64,000 nt of DNA from Hymenobacter sediminis (GCF_003231285.1 NZ_QKNS01000005.1:248001-312000), one strand, 5' to 3'. Counted from the first letter of the stretch, positions 16,276 through 26,167 are shown. Program-made: numbers and translations. Notes: a model not told the origin generated them from the letters alone.

Positions 16276-18102
16276 CTAATCAGTTGAAGCTGCTTGATTG
16301 TTCTCCTGCTCCTCAAAGTAAGTTAGCAGGATGCGAGCTTTAGCTTTACCAACTTCTTCGATAAGTTGTGCCTCTGTTAATTCCTTGATTTTTTTGACCG
16401 ATTTGAATTTGGTCAGCAGCTTGTCGGCTGTAACGGGGCCTAAACCCTTTACGTCGGTCAGCTCTGTTTTCAGGGTAGCAGCGTCGCGGCGACTACGGTG
16501 GAAGGTGATACCAAAGCGGTGGGCTTCATCACGCATGCGCTGGATTAAACGCAAGGTTTCACTCTTCTTATCAATGTAGAGGGGTAGGGGGTCATTGGGT
16601 ACATAGATTTCCTCCAGCCGCTTGGCAATGCCAATAATAGGAATCTGACCCCATAGGCCTAGATCTTTCAAAGCCTTCACTCCCATACCCAATTGGCCCT
16701 TGCCACCATCCACGATAATCAATTGAGGTAAGCTGGTGCCTTCATCAAGTAGACGACGGTAGCGCCGGGTCACAATTTCGTACATCGAATCGAAGTCGTT
16801 AGGACCTACTACTGTTTTAATGTGAAAGTGCCGGTAGTCTTTTTTGCTGGGCTTGGCGTTGCGAAAACACACCATAGCAGCTACCGGATTATCACCTTGG
16901 AAGTTGGAGTTGTCGAAGCACTCAATATGCTTAGGTAGCTCCGTAAGGCGCAGGTCCTTCTTCATGGTTTCCATGATGCGCACCTCATTCAGGTCCTTGC
17001 TACGGTCATTCATGCTCTCCTTTTCCTTGCGCAGGTAAAGTACATTTTTGATGCTTAACTCTAAGAGCTTGCGTTTATCACCAATTTGCGGTTGCGTGAT
17101 GGTTACGCCTGGTAGCGGGAGGTCGGGAACGGCTACGTTGGTCAGAATCTCCTTGGACTGGCTCTCAAATTCCTCCCGCATCTGCATGATCATGGGGGCT
17201 AGAATTTCGTCGTCGGGCTCATCCAGCTTTTTCTGCACCTCCACGGACTGGGTGAGAATGATGCTGCCGTTCATCACCTTGAGGTAGTTGATGAAGGCTG
17301 ATTTTTCGTTTGAAGCAATACTGAATACGTCAATGTTGGTGAGGTTGGCATTGACAATGGTGCTTTTGGCCTGAAACTCGTCGAGTTTATCCAGTTTCTG
17401 CTTCAGCTGATGCGCCAGTTCGTACTGCTGCTCCTGCGCTGCTTGCATCATTTTCTCGCGGAAATACTGCTTGGGCAGACGTAGGTCGCCGTTCAAGATC
17501 TGACGGATTTGCTGAACATATTGGTTGTAGGTTTCCTCGTCCTGCAAGCCCTCACAGGGACCCTTACAATTGCCTAGGTGATACTCCAAGCACACTTTAA
17601 ACTTTCCGGCCTCTACGTTCTGGGGCGCTAGGTTATATGTGCAGGTTCGAAGCGGATACAAAGCCCTAATCAGCTCCAGCAGCAGATTCATGCCCGTTAC
17701 GTTGGCATAAGGCCCATAGTAACGCCCTTCGCCAGGTCGCTTATTACGCGTTGGGATAAGACGAGGGAAGCGTTCATTGGTTAGCAGGAGGTAGGGATAC
17801 GTTTTCCCGTCCTTCAGCAGGATGTTGTACTTGGGCTGATGCTGTTTGATGAGATTGTTTTCCAGCAAAAAAGCGTCGGATTCTGAGTCGACGATAGTAA
17901 ACTCAATTCGACGAATGTTTTTGACGAGCTGCTGGGTTTTCTTATTGTGGTCTTGCTTGGTGAAATAGCTGCTTACCCGCTTTCGGATATCCACAGCTTT
18001 GCCCACATAAATGATAGTATCCTCGTCGCCAAAGTATTTGTAAATACCAGGCCGGTGGGGCAGCTGACGAATCTGTTCTTGCAGTTGAGAGTTGGCGGCC
18101 AT
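16276..18102 (-). CDS. uvrC: Excinuclease ABC subunit C
   Basis: UvrC makes both incisions in nucleotide excision repair. The 608-residue product starts at ATG (complement of 18100-18102); a longer in-frame GTG/ATG start would add a non-conserved leader. The N-terminal GIY-YIG nuclease is seen in PGIYKYFGDE (18-27) and IIYVGKAVDIRKRV (30-43). A C-x-C-x-C-rich stretch LGNCKGPCEG near 170, a UVR-type helix rich in Gln/Lys (LAHQLKQKLDKL), the RNase H-like domain (HIECFDNSNFQG, IVDGGKGQLG) and C-terminal helix-hairpin-helix segments (LTDVKGLGPVTADKLL) follow in normal order. Convergent with gldN, same strand as the PBP gene but separated from it by a terminator. Confidence 0.97.
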   Translation of the reverse strand: MAANSQLQEQIRQLPHRPGIYKYFGDEDTIIYVGKAVDIRKRVSSYFTKQDHNKKTQQLVKNIRRIEFTIVDSESDAFLLENNLIKQHQPKYNILLKDGKTYPYLLLTNERFPRLIPTRNKRPGEGRYYGPYANVTGMNLLLELIRALYPLRTCTYNLAPQNVEAGKFKVCLEYHLGNCKGPCEGLQDEETYNQYVQQIRQILNGDLRLPKQYFREKMMQAAQEQQYELAHQLKQKLDKLDEFQAKSTIVNANLTNIDVFSIASNEKSAFINYLKVMNGSIILTQSVEVQKKLDEPDDEILAPMIMQMREEFESQSKEILTNVAVPDLPLPGVTITQPQIGDKRKLLELSIKNVLYLRKEKESMNDRSKDLNEVRIMETMKKDLRLTELPKHIECFDNSNFQGDNPVAAMVCFRNAKPSKKDYRHFHIKTVVGPNDFDSMYEIVTRRYRRLLDEGTSLPQLIIVDGGKGQLGMGVKALKDLGLWGQIPIIGIAKRLEEIYVPNDPLPLYIDKKSETLRLIQRMRDEAHRFGITFHRSRRDAATLKTELTDVKGLGPVTADKLLTKFKSVKKIKELTEAQLIEEVGKAKARILLTYFEEQENNQAASTD

Positions 18103-18209
18103 AGGAGGGGGTAGCAACGCCGTATTCAGGCGTAACGAATGATGTAAAGAAGTACGCAGGCCACAGCGGCTGAGGTTCAGCCTGAAGCTAGTACCCACGG
18201 GTAGGTAAC

Positions 18210-18241
18210 AAAAAACGTGGCCAGGAAATCCCGGCCACGTT
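18210..18241 (-). terminator. Terminator of the penicillin-binding protein gene
   Basis: On the minus strand AACGTGGCC pairs with GGCCACGTT around a 10-nt loop and is followed by TTTTTGTT, 28 bp after the stop codon at 18269. Confidence 0.8.
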
Positions 18242-18268
18242 ACGTAAGAAGCACTGAAAAACGGCCAA

Positions 18269-20611
18269 TTAAATATCCTCTGTGTTTAGATCCTCTAGCT
18301 CCACTTGATTGAGCTTTTGCTCATACGGAATCGTGTCGCGGGCACCGGCGCCGTTGTAGTAGCGGGAGCAGTCAATTTCGATATCCAGCGGCTTGGTAGG
18401 TTTCGGGAAGGAGCCCTTGTTAATGTCAAGGCTCTTATCACCATATACCTTCCGCATAAACAGACCATAGATAGGTAAAGCTAGGCGTGAGCCCTGCCCG
18501 TAAGTGCCTGTCCGGAAGTGAATACTTCGGTCCTCGCCGCCTACCCACATGCCGCAGACCAAGTCCGGTGTCATACCCATAAACCACCCATCGGAGTAGT
18601 TAGAAGTAGTACCGGTTTTGGCGCCCATCTCATATGGGAACTTGAAACCATTCTTCAGAATAATGCTGGTGCCACCTTGCTCTTCGGTGGCTCCCCGCAG
18701 CATATATGTCATCAGATAGGCCGTTTCCTCACGAAGAGCCTCGCGGGTCTGAGGTATGAACTCGCGCAGTACGTTGCCGTTCTTATCCTCAATACGCGTC
18801 ACCATCATTGGAGCCGTCCAGATGCCTTTGTTGACAAAGGTGCTGTACGCTCCGGTGAGCTCATAAATGCTCACATCCGACGAGCCAAAGCCTACGGCTG
18901 GTACGGCCTCAATAGGAGAGGTAATGCCCAGAGTTTTGGCGTAGCTGACGACAGTTTCTGGGCCTAGCTTCTGGACCAGCCATGCTGTGATGGAGTTCAT
19001 AGAGCGGGCTAGCGCCTGCCGAAGGGTAAACATACGGCCAGAGTAGCTTCCCTCGAAGTTCTTGGGGGTGTAGGCAGGACGCCCCCGTTCTGCTGGGAAG
19101 GTGGTAGCTACGTCGGGGCGCTGGTAGCACGGCGAGTAGCCTTGGTCGATGGCTGCTACATACACGAAGGGCTTGAACGTAGAGCCTGGCTGTCGGCGGC
19201 CTTGCTTTACGTGGTCGTATTTGATGTATTTGAAGTTGATACCCCCCACCCAGGCTTTAACCTGGCCGTTCAGAGGGTTCATAGCCATGAAACCCGAATG
19301 CAGCAGCCGCTTGTAGTAAGCCAACGAGTCTAAAGGCGACATCAGCACCTCTTTTTCGCCCCCATTCCAGGTAAACACTTTCATCCGGTACTTCTTGTTG
19401 AGGTAGTACTTGATGGAGTCCTTGTCGTCGCCGAAGCGGTTGGTGAGGGACCGGTACCGCTCTGTACGCTGAATGGAAGTGGATAGGAAATTGGGAATCA
19501 CCCGGCCGTTTTCGTCGCGCCATGGCTGCTGACCTTTCCAGTGGGCGTCAAACCACTTCTGCTGCAGCTTCATGTGCTCCGCTACCGCCGACTCAGCATA
19601 CTTCTGCATGCGCGAGTCGATGGTAGTGTAAATCTTCAGGCCGTCGGCGTATAGGTCGTGGTCGGTTTCCTTCGCCCATTGCCGCAGCATTTTGCTTACC
19701 TCTACCCGGAAGTAAGGTGCAATGCCCTCATTTTGGTTTTCAACATTGTAGCGTAGCACAATGGGCTTCAGCGTATCGGCCTGCAGTGCTTGGCCATCGA
19801 GGTAGCCATACTTGTGCATCTGGCGCAGCACCCAATTGCGGCGCGCCCGCGAACGACCCGGATTAAACTTTGGGCTGAAGCGCGAAGGAGCATTCAGCAC
19901 CCCTACTAGGGTAGCAGCTTCGGGCCGGGTCAGGGCTTTAGGGGCTTTGCTGAAGAAGGTATGAGAAGCCGTATTGATACCAAAGGCATTGGAGCCATAA
20001 TCATTGGTATTCAAATACATGCGCAAAATCTCGCGCTTTGTGTAGCTGCGCTCCAGCCGGACCGCCAAAATCCATTCTTTGGTCTTGGTGATAAGCATCC
20101 GCAGGCCCGGCACGTCATTCAGCCGGCCATCATTGAGGTCTTCGCGCGTGCGAAACAGTACTTTGGCTAACTGCTGGGTGAGGGTAGAGCCGCCGCCGCC
20201 GCTTCCGCCAGTAAGCAGGCCTGCCGCTACCCGACCGGTAGCCTTGGGGTCAATGCCGGAGTGCTCCTCAAAACGGGCATCTTCCGTGGCAATGAGGGCA
20301 TCTACCAGATGTTGGGGCAGGTCTTCGTACTCTGCCGGAGTGCGGTTTTCCCGGAAATACTTACCCATGAGCACCCCATCGGCCGAATAAATTTCGGAGG
20401 CCAGTTCACTACGGGGATTCTCCAGCGTCTTCAGGTTAGGCATGCGCCCAAACAGATTCAGAAAATTGACGCTGACTGCCAGTACATACAGAACTAAGCC
20501 CAGCACGCCAGCGCCGAACAGAATCCAGAGCAGGCGAGCCCAACTTGTATAGCGCCCTGGCTGATTGGCTTTGCGAAAGGAAGACTTTGATTTTGTGGCG
20601 GATTGAGCCAT
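18269..20611 (-). CDS. Class A penicillin-binding protein (PBP1A-like)
   Basis: The 780-residue bifunctional enzyme polymerises and cross-links peptidoglycan at the inner membrane. A basic cytoplasmic head is followed by a membrane helix (about 26-48). The GT51 glycosyltransferase has ATEDARFEEHSGID at 108-121 (catalytic Glu110) and GGSTLTQQLAK at 140-150. The transpeptidase shows S477-x-x-K480 in PGSTFKPF, SMN at 537-539 and KTGTT at 665-669. Length and order are typical. Upstream on the same strand is sprE/porW with an 89-bp gap lacking a terminator, so the two may be one transcript. Confidence 0.96.
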   Translation of the reverse strand: MAQSATKSKSSFRKANQPGRYTSWARLLWILFGAGVLGLVLYVLAVSVNFLNLFGRMPNLKTLENPRSELASEIYSADGVLMGKYFRENRTPAEYEDLPQHLVDALIATEDARFEEHSGIDPKATGRVAAGLLTGGSGGGGSTLTQQLAKVLFRTREDLNDGRLNDVPGLRMLITKTKEWILAVRLERSYTKREILRMYLNTNDYGSNAFGINTASHTFFSKAPKALTRPEAATLVGVLNAPSRFSPKFNPGRSRARRNWVLRQMHKYGYLDGQALQADTLKPIVLRYNVENQNEGIAPYFRVEVSKMLRQWAKETDHDLYADGLKIYTTIDSRMQKYAESAVAEHMKLQQKWFDAHWKGQQPWRDENGRVIPNFLSTSIQRTERYRSLTNRFGDDKDSIKYYLNKKYRMKVFTWNGGEKEVLMSPLDSLAYYKRLLHSGFMAMNPLNGQVKAWVGGINFKYIKYDHVKQGRRQPGSTFKPFVYVAAIDQGYSPCYQRPDVATTFPAERGRPAYTPKNFEGSYSGRMFTLRQALARSMNSITAWLVQKLGPETVVSYAKTLGITSPIEAVPAVGFGSSDVSIYELTGAYSTFVNKGIWTAPMMVTRIEDKNGNVLREFIPQTREALREETAYLMTYMLRGATEEQGGTSIILKNGFKFPYEMGAKTGTTSNYSDGWFMGMTPDLVCGMWVGGEDRSIHFRTGTYGQGSRLALPIYGLFMRKVYGDKSLDINKGSFPKPTKPLDIEIDCSRYYNGAGARDTIPYEQKLNQVELEDLNTEDI

Positions 20612-20700
20612 TGCAAGAAAACGTACTAGGTGCTGCTGGTCACTAAGTATTTCCTGGCCCGTAGGCTGGAAGGTTACTCCTGTGGCAACAGCCCGAACAA

Positions 20701-23700
20701 TTATTTAGAGTAGCTCTGCTGGTAGAAACGCTGATACTCTTCAGGATTCTGACGCTGGAGCAGGAGCGGCAAGTTATCAATACTAATAATGAGAGTTTGG
20801 TAACCCGCGCCGCGCAGCTTGCTCAGCGGCGACTGTGGGCCCCGCAATTTCAGGGCATAACTCTGGGCCACTTTCGCGTTTGGCAGCGACTCTACTATTA
20901 CTACCTCCTGCGTTGCCCCCAAAGCCTGCTGACGAACTTGTAAGCTGCCAGCCTTGAAATAGCGCCCATTATAGGTGCTCAATTGGGTGGCCAGGTCTTT
21001 CAGGAACGGAGCGTCTTTCGCCATCATCAATACAACAACGTGCGAGGTATTTACGTCGGCCTTGTAAGGGGTAGCGGCCTCAGGAGCCGGGGGCGTTACC
21101 GGTGCTGGCGCCGGCGACGGGGTAGCAGATGGTGCTGCAGTAGGCGTGGCGGGCGCTGAAGTATTTGGAGTGGGCGTGCTGTTGCCAGGAGCAGGAGATG
21201 TTGACTTAGAAGGAGGTACAGGTTTTTTGCCTCGAGCTCGTGCCTGCGCTGCGGCCATACGGGCAGCCTTAGCTTCATCAACCACCGGAGCCGGGGTAGG
21301 GGCAGGGGCTGAAGCTGAGGTTGGTTCTGGCTGCGCAGGAGTAGGAGCTGGTGCAGGGTTTGATGATGGAACAGGGGTAGGCAGAACCGAAGCCGGCGGA
21401 ACAGCAGGAACAGCAGCTGGTACAGGAGCAGCAGGGGCTGGTGTCCGGGGCGCCGGCGCTGCCGGCGACTCGTTTTCGCCGTAGAAAATTCGCATGCGGT
21501 TTTCTACTTCACCGGGCTTGAACGACGACACTACCGGTTTATCGGTGGAAGCCAAGGCCCCGGCAATTTGCCCTTCTGCCTGCTGTTTATAGGTAGTAAG
21601 TAGGGTAGCAGCTTGGCGTGCCAGCGGGCTCTCCGGGTAGTCTTTATAGAACTTCTCAACTGCTGCTTTTGCCGTAAGTGGCGGCTGGGTCCGAATAGTA
21701 AGCAAAGTGGAAATGAAGGCTACCCGGTCGTTTAAGTCGTTTTCCGGGTATTGCTTCCGCGTTTGGTCCAGTACGGCGCCTGCCTTGGTAAACTCCTGCT
21801 TTTTATACAGGGTAAAGGCAGAGTCTACCAGTGCTGCCACCTTCGCATTCACTACCGAGGTCCGACGCAAATACTCGGGGTCAGCAACCAAGCGGGCGTA
21901 GGAGGAGGTAGGATACACCTGCCGCAAGCGCTCCGCGTAGCTTTCAGCCTTGCTAGCATTGTTCTGCTGCTTGTGAAGCAAGTACAGAATATAAAGCGTT
22001 TCGGATGTGTGAGTGCCCTGGGGGTAGCGCGTCAGTAAGTTCTCGTACGTTTCGATGGCTCGCTCCGGCTCCCGCAGCTCTTGCTTGTAAATACCTCCCA
22101 GGGAATACAGAGCTTCCTCAATCTGAGAGTCAGACTGCTTGCGCTGCGCTTCCGTTACTGGAATGTCTTGCCGATACCGAGCCACCAAGGCCTGTAGCTG
22201 CACTGCTGGGTCAGTGGGCGTAACTTCGGTTGGCGTACCTGTTCCGTTTACTGTAGTGCTAGCGTTTCCGGCAATACTCACGGGCACGTTACCCCCACGG
22301 GCGGTAACCGGCGAACTGCTGGCTTGGCTGACGGTGCGCCAGTTGTCCTGCAGCGGCCGGTCGCCCCAGCGCCGAATAAAATCGTTGCGAGCCGTGCCTA
22401 AGGCTGTTGGGTTATCGAAGTACCACTTTACTCCGGTATTCGCAGCTAGGAAATCATCGGTATTCACGTCGGGCTGCAAATCCCGGCCTGAGCTGATACC
22501 CGACAACTGCTGGCCGCCGCGCTGTTCCTGCCGAGCCTGCTGAGCTGCTAGTTGCTCGGCAGCTTTGCGCTGAACATCCAGCTCTGCTTGGGCATACGCG
22601 GTTAGGCGGGTGCGCAACGTTGCGGAGTCCAGCCGGGCTAGCGTCTGTAAGCTGTCTTGGGTTTCTACAATAGTGAGTTGCTGAGCAAAGTCTTTCAGAA
22701 TAGCCGCACGCTCGGCAATGGCGGCGTATTCCGGTGCCTCACGGGGTAGTACCTGCACCGTGCTATCATAGTAAAGTGCGGCTAGGCGGTACTTCTGCAG
22801 GTTTTCGTAATAGATGCGCCCGCTGAGCAGGTATACATAAGACTTCTGTGCCCGGTTAGGGGAAGGAGTGCGGGCGGATTTCTGCAGTAACGCTAGGGCC
22901 TCGGGGTAGCGCTGCTGCCGGTACTCCAGCCGCGCCATTTCGTAATAAATCTTGTCGCGGTATTCCTTGTTGTTTGCGTTTTTAAGCAGCTTGGCAAAAT
23001 ACTTATCAAGTCGGGCGCGGTCCGTCTGGTTCAGATCTGATACTTGACCCAACATCAGCTTACTAAAAAAGTCCAGCTCGTAGGGCGGATTCTTTTTCAG
23101 AATCTGATTAAGCTGCGCGTATGCTTGCTTGTCCTCCCCCAGCGCTTGGTAAAGCTGGGCCAGAATAAAGCGCGTCCGGGACTGCTCATTCTTAGGCTCG
23201 ATATAAGGGATAGCCTTCTCCAGATTTTCAATGGCACGAGCTGGCTCTGCTCTGAGTAGGTAAAACTCTGCTCGGGTTAAAAACAGCTCCCGCGCATTGG
23301 GCTCAGTACCCTGCTCCTTGTCCAGGATATCCGATACGGCTGCGGCGTTTTCGAGCTCTTTAGTAGCCAGGAATGTACGCATCAGCCAGATCAGGGCTTC
23401 GTGGCGGGCATTTACATCCTTGCTGGTGGTATTAATATACTTAAAGGTCTTGGCCGCATCTTCGTACTCCTTTTTATAGAAGCGTGCCTTACCAATCAGG
23501 ATGTAGCTGTCATCCGTCCAGTCGGAGCCTGGACGGTGCTGAATGGGTAGGGAAGCCTTCTTGATGATATCGTCCAGGTCGGCCGTTACGCGCGCAACGG
23601 TGGCATCATCCAAGGTAGGAAATAGGGGCAGGGTGCGGTTGTAGTCGTTGATGCGGGCCTTATATAAGGTAGCTTCCGTGGCCTTCATTTTTTCATGAGC

Positions 23701-23877
23701 CAGGAAATACGCATTGTCGCGGGCCACCACATTATCGTAAGCGTGACCAACAATAGAAGGTCGCTCAGAGGCGCACCCAACTATACCAGTAGCTAGCAGG
23801 AGGGTTGCTGCCGGAGCAGACAGGTAGCGCAGAAGCGGAAAGGTTGTCGTCGTCAAAGCAGCAGAAGCTGAGGGCAA
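20701..23877 (-). CDS. sprE: T9SS-associated outer-membrane TPR lipoprotein SprE/PorW
   Basis: The 1058-residue protein matches SprE/PorW, an outer-membrane lipoprotein needed for type IX secretion and gliding, thought to connect the PorLM/PorKN motor part with the translocon. The signal ends with lipobox GIVGC (Cys35 from the first start). TPR-like helices occupy about 115-430 (for example TDDSYILIGKARFYKKEYED) and 580-800. Residues about 815-945 form a Pro/Ala/Thr-rich linker. A C-terminal domain (about 950-1058) ends in SIDNLPLLLQR and YQRFYQQSY, as in flavobacterial SprE. There is no ATG: TTG 23877 is the first start after an in-frame stop at 23908-23910, and a second TTG seven codons later would give a shorter signal. 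Confidence 0.88.
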   Translation of the reverse strand: MPSASAALTTTTFPLLRYLSAPAATLLLATGIVGCASERPSIVGHAYDNVVARDNAYFLAHEKMKATEATLYKARINDYNRTLPLFPTLDDATVARVTADLDDIIKKASLPIQHRPGSDWTDDSYILIGKARFYKKEYEDAAKTFKYINTTSKDVNARHEALIWLMRTFLATKELENAAAVSDILDKEQGTEPNARELFLTRAEFYLLRAEPARAIENLEKAIPYIEPKNEQSRTRFILAQLYQALGEDKQAYAQLNQILKKNPPYELDFFSKLMLGQVSDLNQTDRARLDKYFAKLLKNANNKEYRDKIYYEMARLEYRQQRYPEALALLQKSARTPSPNRAQKSYVYLLSGRIYYENLQKYRLAALYYDSTVQVLPREAPEYAAIAERAAILKDFAQQLTIVETQDSLQTLARLDSATLRTRLTAYAQAELDVQRKAAEQLAAQQARQEQRGGQQLSGISSGRDLQPDVNTDDFLAANTGVKWYFDNPTALGTARNDFIRRWGDRPLQDNWRTVSQASSSPVTARGGNVPVSIAGNASTTVNGTGTPTEVTPTDPAVQLQALVARYRQDIPVTEAQRKQSDSQIEEALYSLGGIYKQELREPERAIETYENLLTRYPQGTHTSETLYILYLLHKQQNNASKAESYAERLRQVYPTSSYARLVADPEYLRRTSVVNAKVAALVDSAFTLYKKQEFTKAGAVLDQTRKQYPENDLNDRVAFISTLLTIRTQPPLTAKAAVEKFYKDYPESPLARQAATLLTTYKQQAEGQIAGALASTDKPVVSSFKPGEVENRMRIFYGENESPAAPAPRTPAPAAPVPAAVPAVPPASVLPTPVPSSNPAPAPTPAQPEPTSASAPAPTPAPVVDEAKAARMAAAQARARGKKPVPPSKSTSPAPGNSTPTPNTSAPATPTAAPSATPSPAPAPVTPPAPEAATPYKADVNTSHVVVLMMAKDAPFLKDLATQLSTYNGRYFKAGSLQVRQQALGATQEVVIVESLPNAKVAQSYALKLRGPQSPLSKLRGAGYQTLIISIDNLPLLLQRQNPEEYQRFYQQSYSK

Positions 23878-23953
23878 AACAGGCAGACAGAAAACACAGC
23901 CCCCGTTTCAAATCGTTCGGTGGGTTGTGCTTTCCACAACGTAGCAAGCTGAG

Positions 23954-23961
23954 TAAAAGTA
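23954..23961 (-). promoter_or_regulatory. Candidate promoter for sprE/porW
   Basis: The minus strand reads TACTTTTA, seven of eight positions of TAnnTTTG, 76 bp before the TTG start at 23877. Confidence 0.35.
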
Positions 23962-24024
23962 CAGGTTTCTGCCCGGACCTGCCATTGAGGTAGCCGCCGC
24001 ATCAACTCCTAACTCCGCACCGCG

Positions 24025-24032
24025 TAGTTTTG
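24025..24032 (+). promoter_or_regulatory. Promoter -7 element of the ATP synthase operon
   Basis: TAGTTTTG matches TAnnTTTG exactly, 24 bp before the ATG at 24057. It is the only good match ahead of the operon. Confidence 0.65.
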
Positions 24033-24056
24033 TATTCCTACCCCAACTGCCCCTGT

Positions 24057-24305
24057 ATGTCTGCTCCTGTTCCTCCCTCAGAGCCGCGCCCCGATTCCGA
24101 AGGCAACGCCGACCGGATGCGTGCCGTGGCCCGCTACTCCGGAATTGCTGCGCAAATGATGGTGACTATCGGCCTGAGCACTTGGGCCGGCTACTGGCTC
24201 GACGGGCATTTCAAGACGAAAACACCTTGGTTCACCCTGGGACTTATGCTACTGGGCTTGTTTGCCGCTATGTATAACGTCATTCGCTCCCTTACCAAGG
24301 AGTAG
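24057..24305 (+). CDS. AtpZ/AtpI-family membrane protein
   Basis: The 82-residue product has two membrane helices (about 33-49 and 58-75) after a Pro/Glu/Asp-rich head. The pattern ARYSGIAAQMMVTIGL, then WAGYWLDGHF and FTLGLMLLGLFAAMYNVIR is that of AtpZ/AtpI-type proteins that head F-ATPase operons and help assemble the c-ring or take up Mg/Ca. The start at 24057 follows the promoter; an in-frame TTG at 24030 overlaps the promoter and is rejected. First gene of the operon. Confidence 0.85.
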   Translation: MSAPVPPSEPRPDSEGNADRMRAVARYSGIAAQMMVTIGLSTWAGYWLDGHFKTKTPWFTLGLMLLGLFAAMYNVIRSLTKE

Positions 24306-24340
24306 ACTCTTGGTCTTCTCTCACGTCAACTTATTTCTCC

Positions 24341-24748
24341 TTGAAGTCATTTCTGCGCCCGTACTTTATTTTTTGCCTACTGCTGGGATTTGGGCTCTAT
24401 GCCGTGTATTCTCAGTTCGGCTCGCGCATTGTGCACCCTTTTACCGTGTACACCTTCAGCTTCTTCGCGCTCCTGACTCTGCTTACCTATTGGCTGACGG
24501 CAAAATTGGTGCAGGCTAACGCGCAAAATTTTATGGTCGCCTATTTCGGGTCGATGGTTGCACGCCTGCTTTTATCGCTCACGCTGGTGCTGGTGTACCT
24601 TTTTGCAGGTGGAGGCCGGGAAGGCACTGGCCAGTGGGCTTTTTTGGGTAGCTTCTTCCTGTTGTATTTTCTCTTTACTGGGTTTGAAGTCTGGAGCGTT
24701 CTGACTAACTTGCGCCCGTTTTCAAAACCGGGTGAAACCACAAAATGA
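24341..24748 (+). CDS. AtpI-like four-helix membrane protein
   Basis: The 135-residue product has four hydrophobic helices and a short basic tail (LRPFSKPGETTK). It begins with TTG 24341, giving MKSFLRPYFIFCLLLGFGL; no ATG fits. Bacteroidota ATP synthase operons regularly carry such a short, poorly conserved membrane protein between atpZ and atpB, in the place of atpI. I infer a helper role in a/c-subunit assembly. It is 35 bp after atpZ and 33 bp before atpB. Confidence 0.7.
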   Translation: MKSFLRPYFIFCLLLGFGLYAVYSQFGSRIVHPFTVYTFSFFALLTLLTYWLTAKLVQANAQNFMVAYFGSMVARLLLSLTLVLVYLFAGGGREGTGQWAFLGSFFLLYFLFTGFEVWSVLTNLRPFSKPGETTK

Positions 24749-24781
24749 AGATTTTGTGAAAATGTCCCTAACCCCCTCTGA

Positions 24782-25852
24782 ATGAAGCGCTTACTTTTAG
24801 CTCTCTTGTGCCTGTTCTCGTTCTCGGTGTATGCCAACGAACCGACCTCTACGCAAGAGGAAGCCACGGATAAGGAGGCCTTCAGCCCAGGCGACATGAT
24901 TCTGCATCACATTGGCGATGCGCACGAATGGCATTTCGCTACCCTGGGCGACGAAGAGCACGGCACGCACCTAACAATTCCGCTTCCTGTTATCGCCTAC
25001 CGTCCTTCTCAAGGCCTGAGCATATTCTCTTCCTCGCAGCTGGCTGAGGGTAAAGAATATCAGGGCCTGAAGCTGGAGCACGAGCATCTGGTGTCAGAAG
25101 ATGGCAGCAAGGTGTACGATTTCTCGATTACGAAGAATGTGGCCTCGCTTATGCTGAGTGCTGCGCTACTGCTGATTGTGTTTACCTCAGTGGCTGGTGG
25201 GTACGCCAAGCGTGGTACTGGTGCTCCAAAAGGTATTCAATCCTTCTTTGAGCCTATCATCGTCTTTGTTCGCGACGAGGTAGCTAAGAAGTCCATCGGC
25301 CCGAAGTATGAGCGCTATATGCCTTATCTGCTGACGGTGTTCTTCTTCATCTGGTTCAACAACCTACTGGGTCTGGTGCCCGGTGGCGCTAACCTCACCG
25401 GTAACATTGCCGTGACGCTGACCTTGGCAGTACTGACACTGCTCATCACCCTTTTCAGCTCGAATAAGAATTACTGGCACCACATCTTCGCTACCCCCGG
25501 CGTACCGAAGCCTTTGTTGCCTATCATGATTCCGGTAGAAATCATCGGCATCTTTGTAAAGCCCTTCTCCCTGATGGTGCGTTTGTTCGCCAACATCACG
25601 GCAGGTCACATTGTGACGCTGAGCTTTATATCGCTCATTTTTATTTTCCGCAACATTGGTGTTGCTCCCGTTTCTTTGGCGTTTGGCCTGTTTATCAATA
25701 CGCTAGAACTGATGGTTGCTATTCTGCAGGCCTACATCTTCACCCTGCTGACGGCTATGTACATCGGTGGCGCGGTAGAAGAACACCACGACGCTGATTA
25801 CCAGATAGGCGGTGGCGACGGCCCGGAGCAGGCACATGCTCACGCTCACTAA
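24782..25852 (+). CDS. atpB: F0F1 ATP synthase subunit a
   Basis: Subunit a forms the proton half-channels of F0. The 356-residue protein is longer than the 240-270 residues of Proteobacteria: it has a cleavable signal (1-18) and an extra N-terminal domain up to about 115 rich in His and acidic residues (LHHIGDAHEWHF, EEHGTHL), and a His-rich tail (QAHAHAH). Both features are normal for Bacteroidota. The channel helices contain the essential Arg267 in SLMVRLFANITAGH and the GNIAVTLTLAV segment. Start at ATG 24782 is set by the signal peptide. Confidence 0.96.
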   Translation: MKRLLLALLCLFSFSVYANEPTSTQEEATDKEAFSPGDMILHHIGDAHEWHFATLGDEEHGTHLTIPLPVIAYRPSQGLSIFSSSQLAEGKEYQGLKLEHEHLVSEDGSKVYDFSITKNVASLMLSAALLLIVFTSVAGGYAKRGTGAPKGIQSFFEPIIVFVRDEVAKKSIGPKYERYMPYLLTVFFFIWFNNLLGLVPGGANLTGNIAVTLTLAVLTLLITLFSSNKNYWHHIFATPGVPKPLLPIMIPVEIIGIFVKPFSLMVRLFANITAGHIVTLSFISLIFIFRNIGVAPVSLAFGLFINTLELMVAILQAYIFTLLTAMYIGGAVEEHHDADYQIGGGDGPEQAHAHAH

Positions 25853-25870
25853 GCCTTTCTCACCCCCTGA

Positions 25871-26167
<297 letters not shown>

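Noticed and set aside
16276..18198. Longer uvrC start at 18198
   Set aside because: The added 32 residues are not conserved; the domain begins directly after the ATG at 18102.
23765..23947. 60-codon minus-strand ORF upstream of sprE with ATG
   Set aside because: It overlaps the start of sprE in another frame and has no match to a lipoprotein signal; it does not supply the missing ATG.
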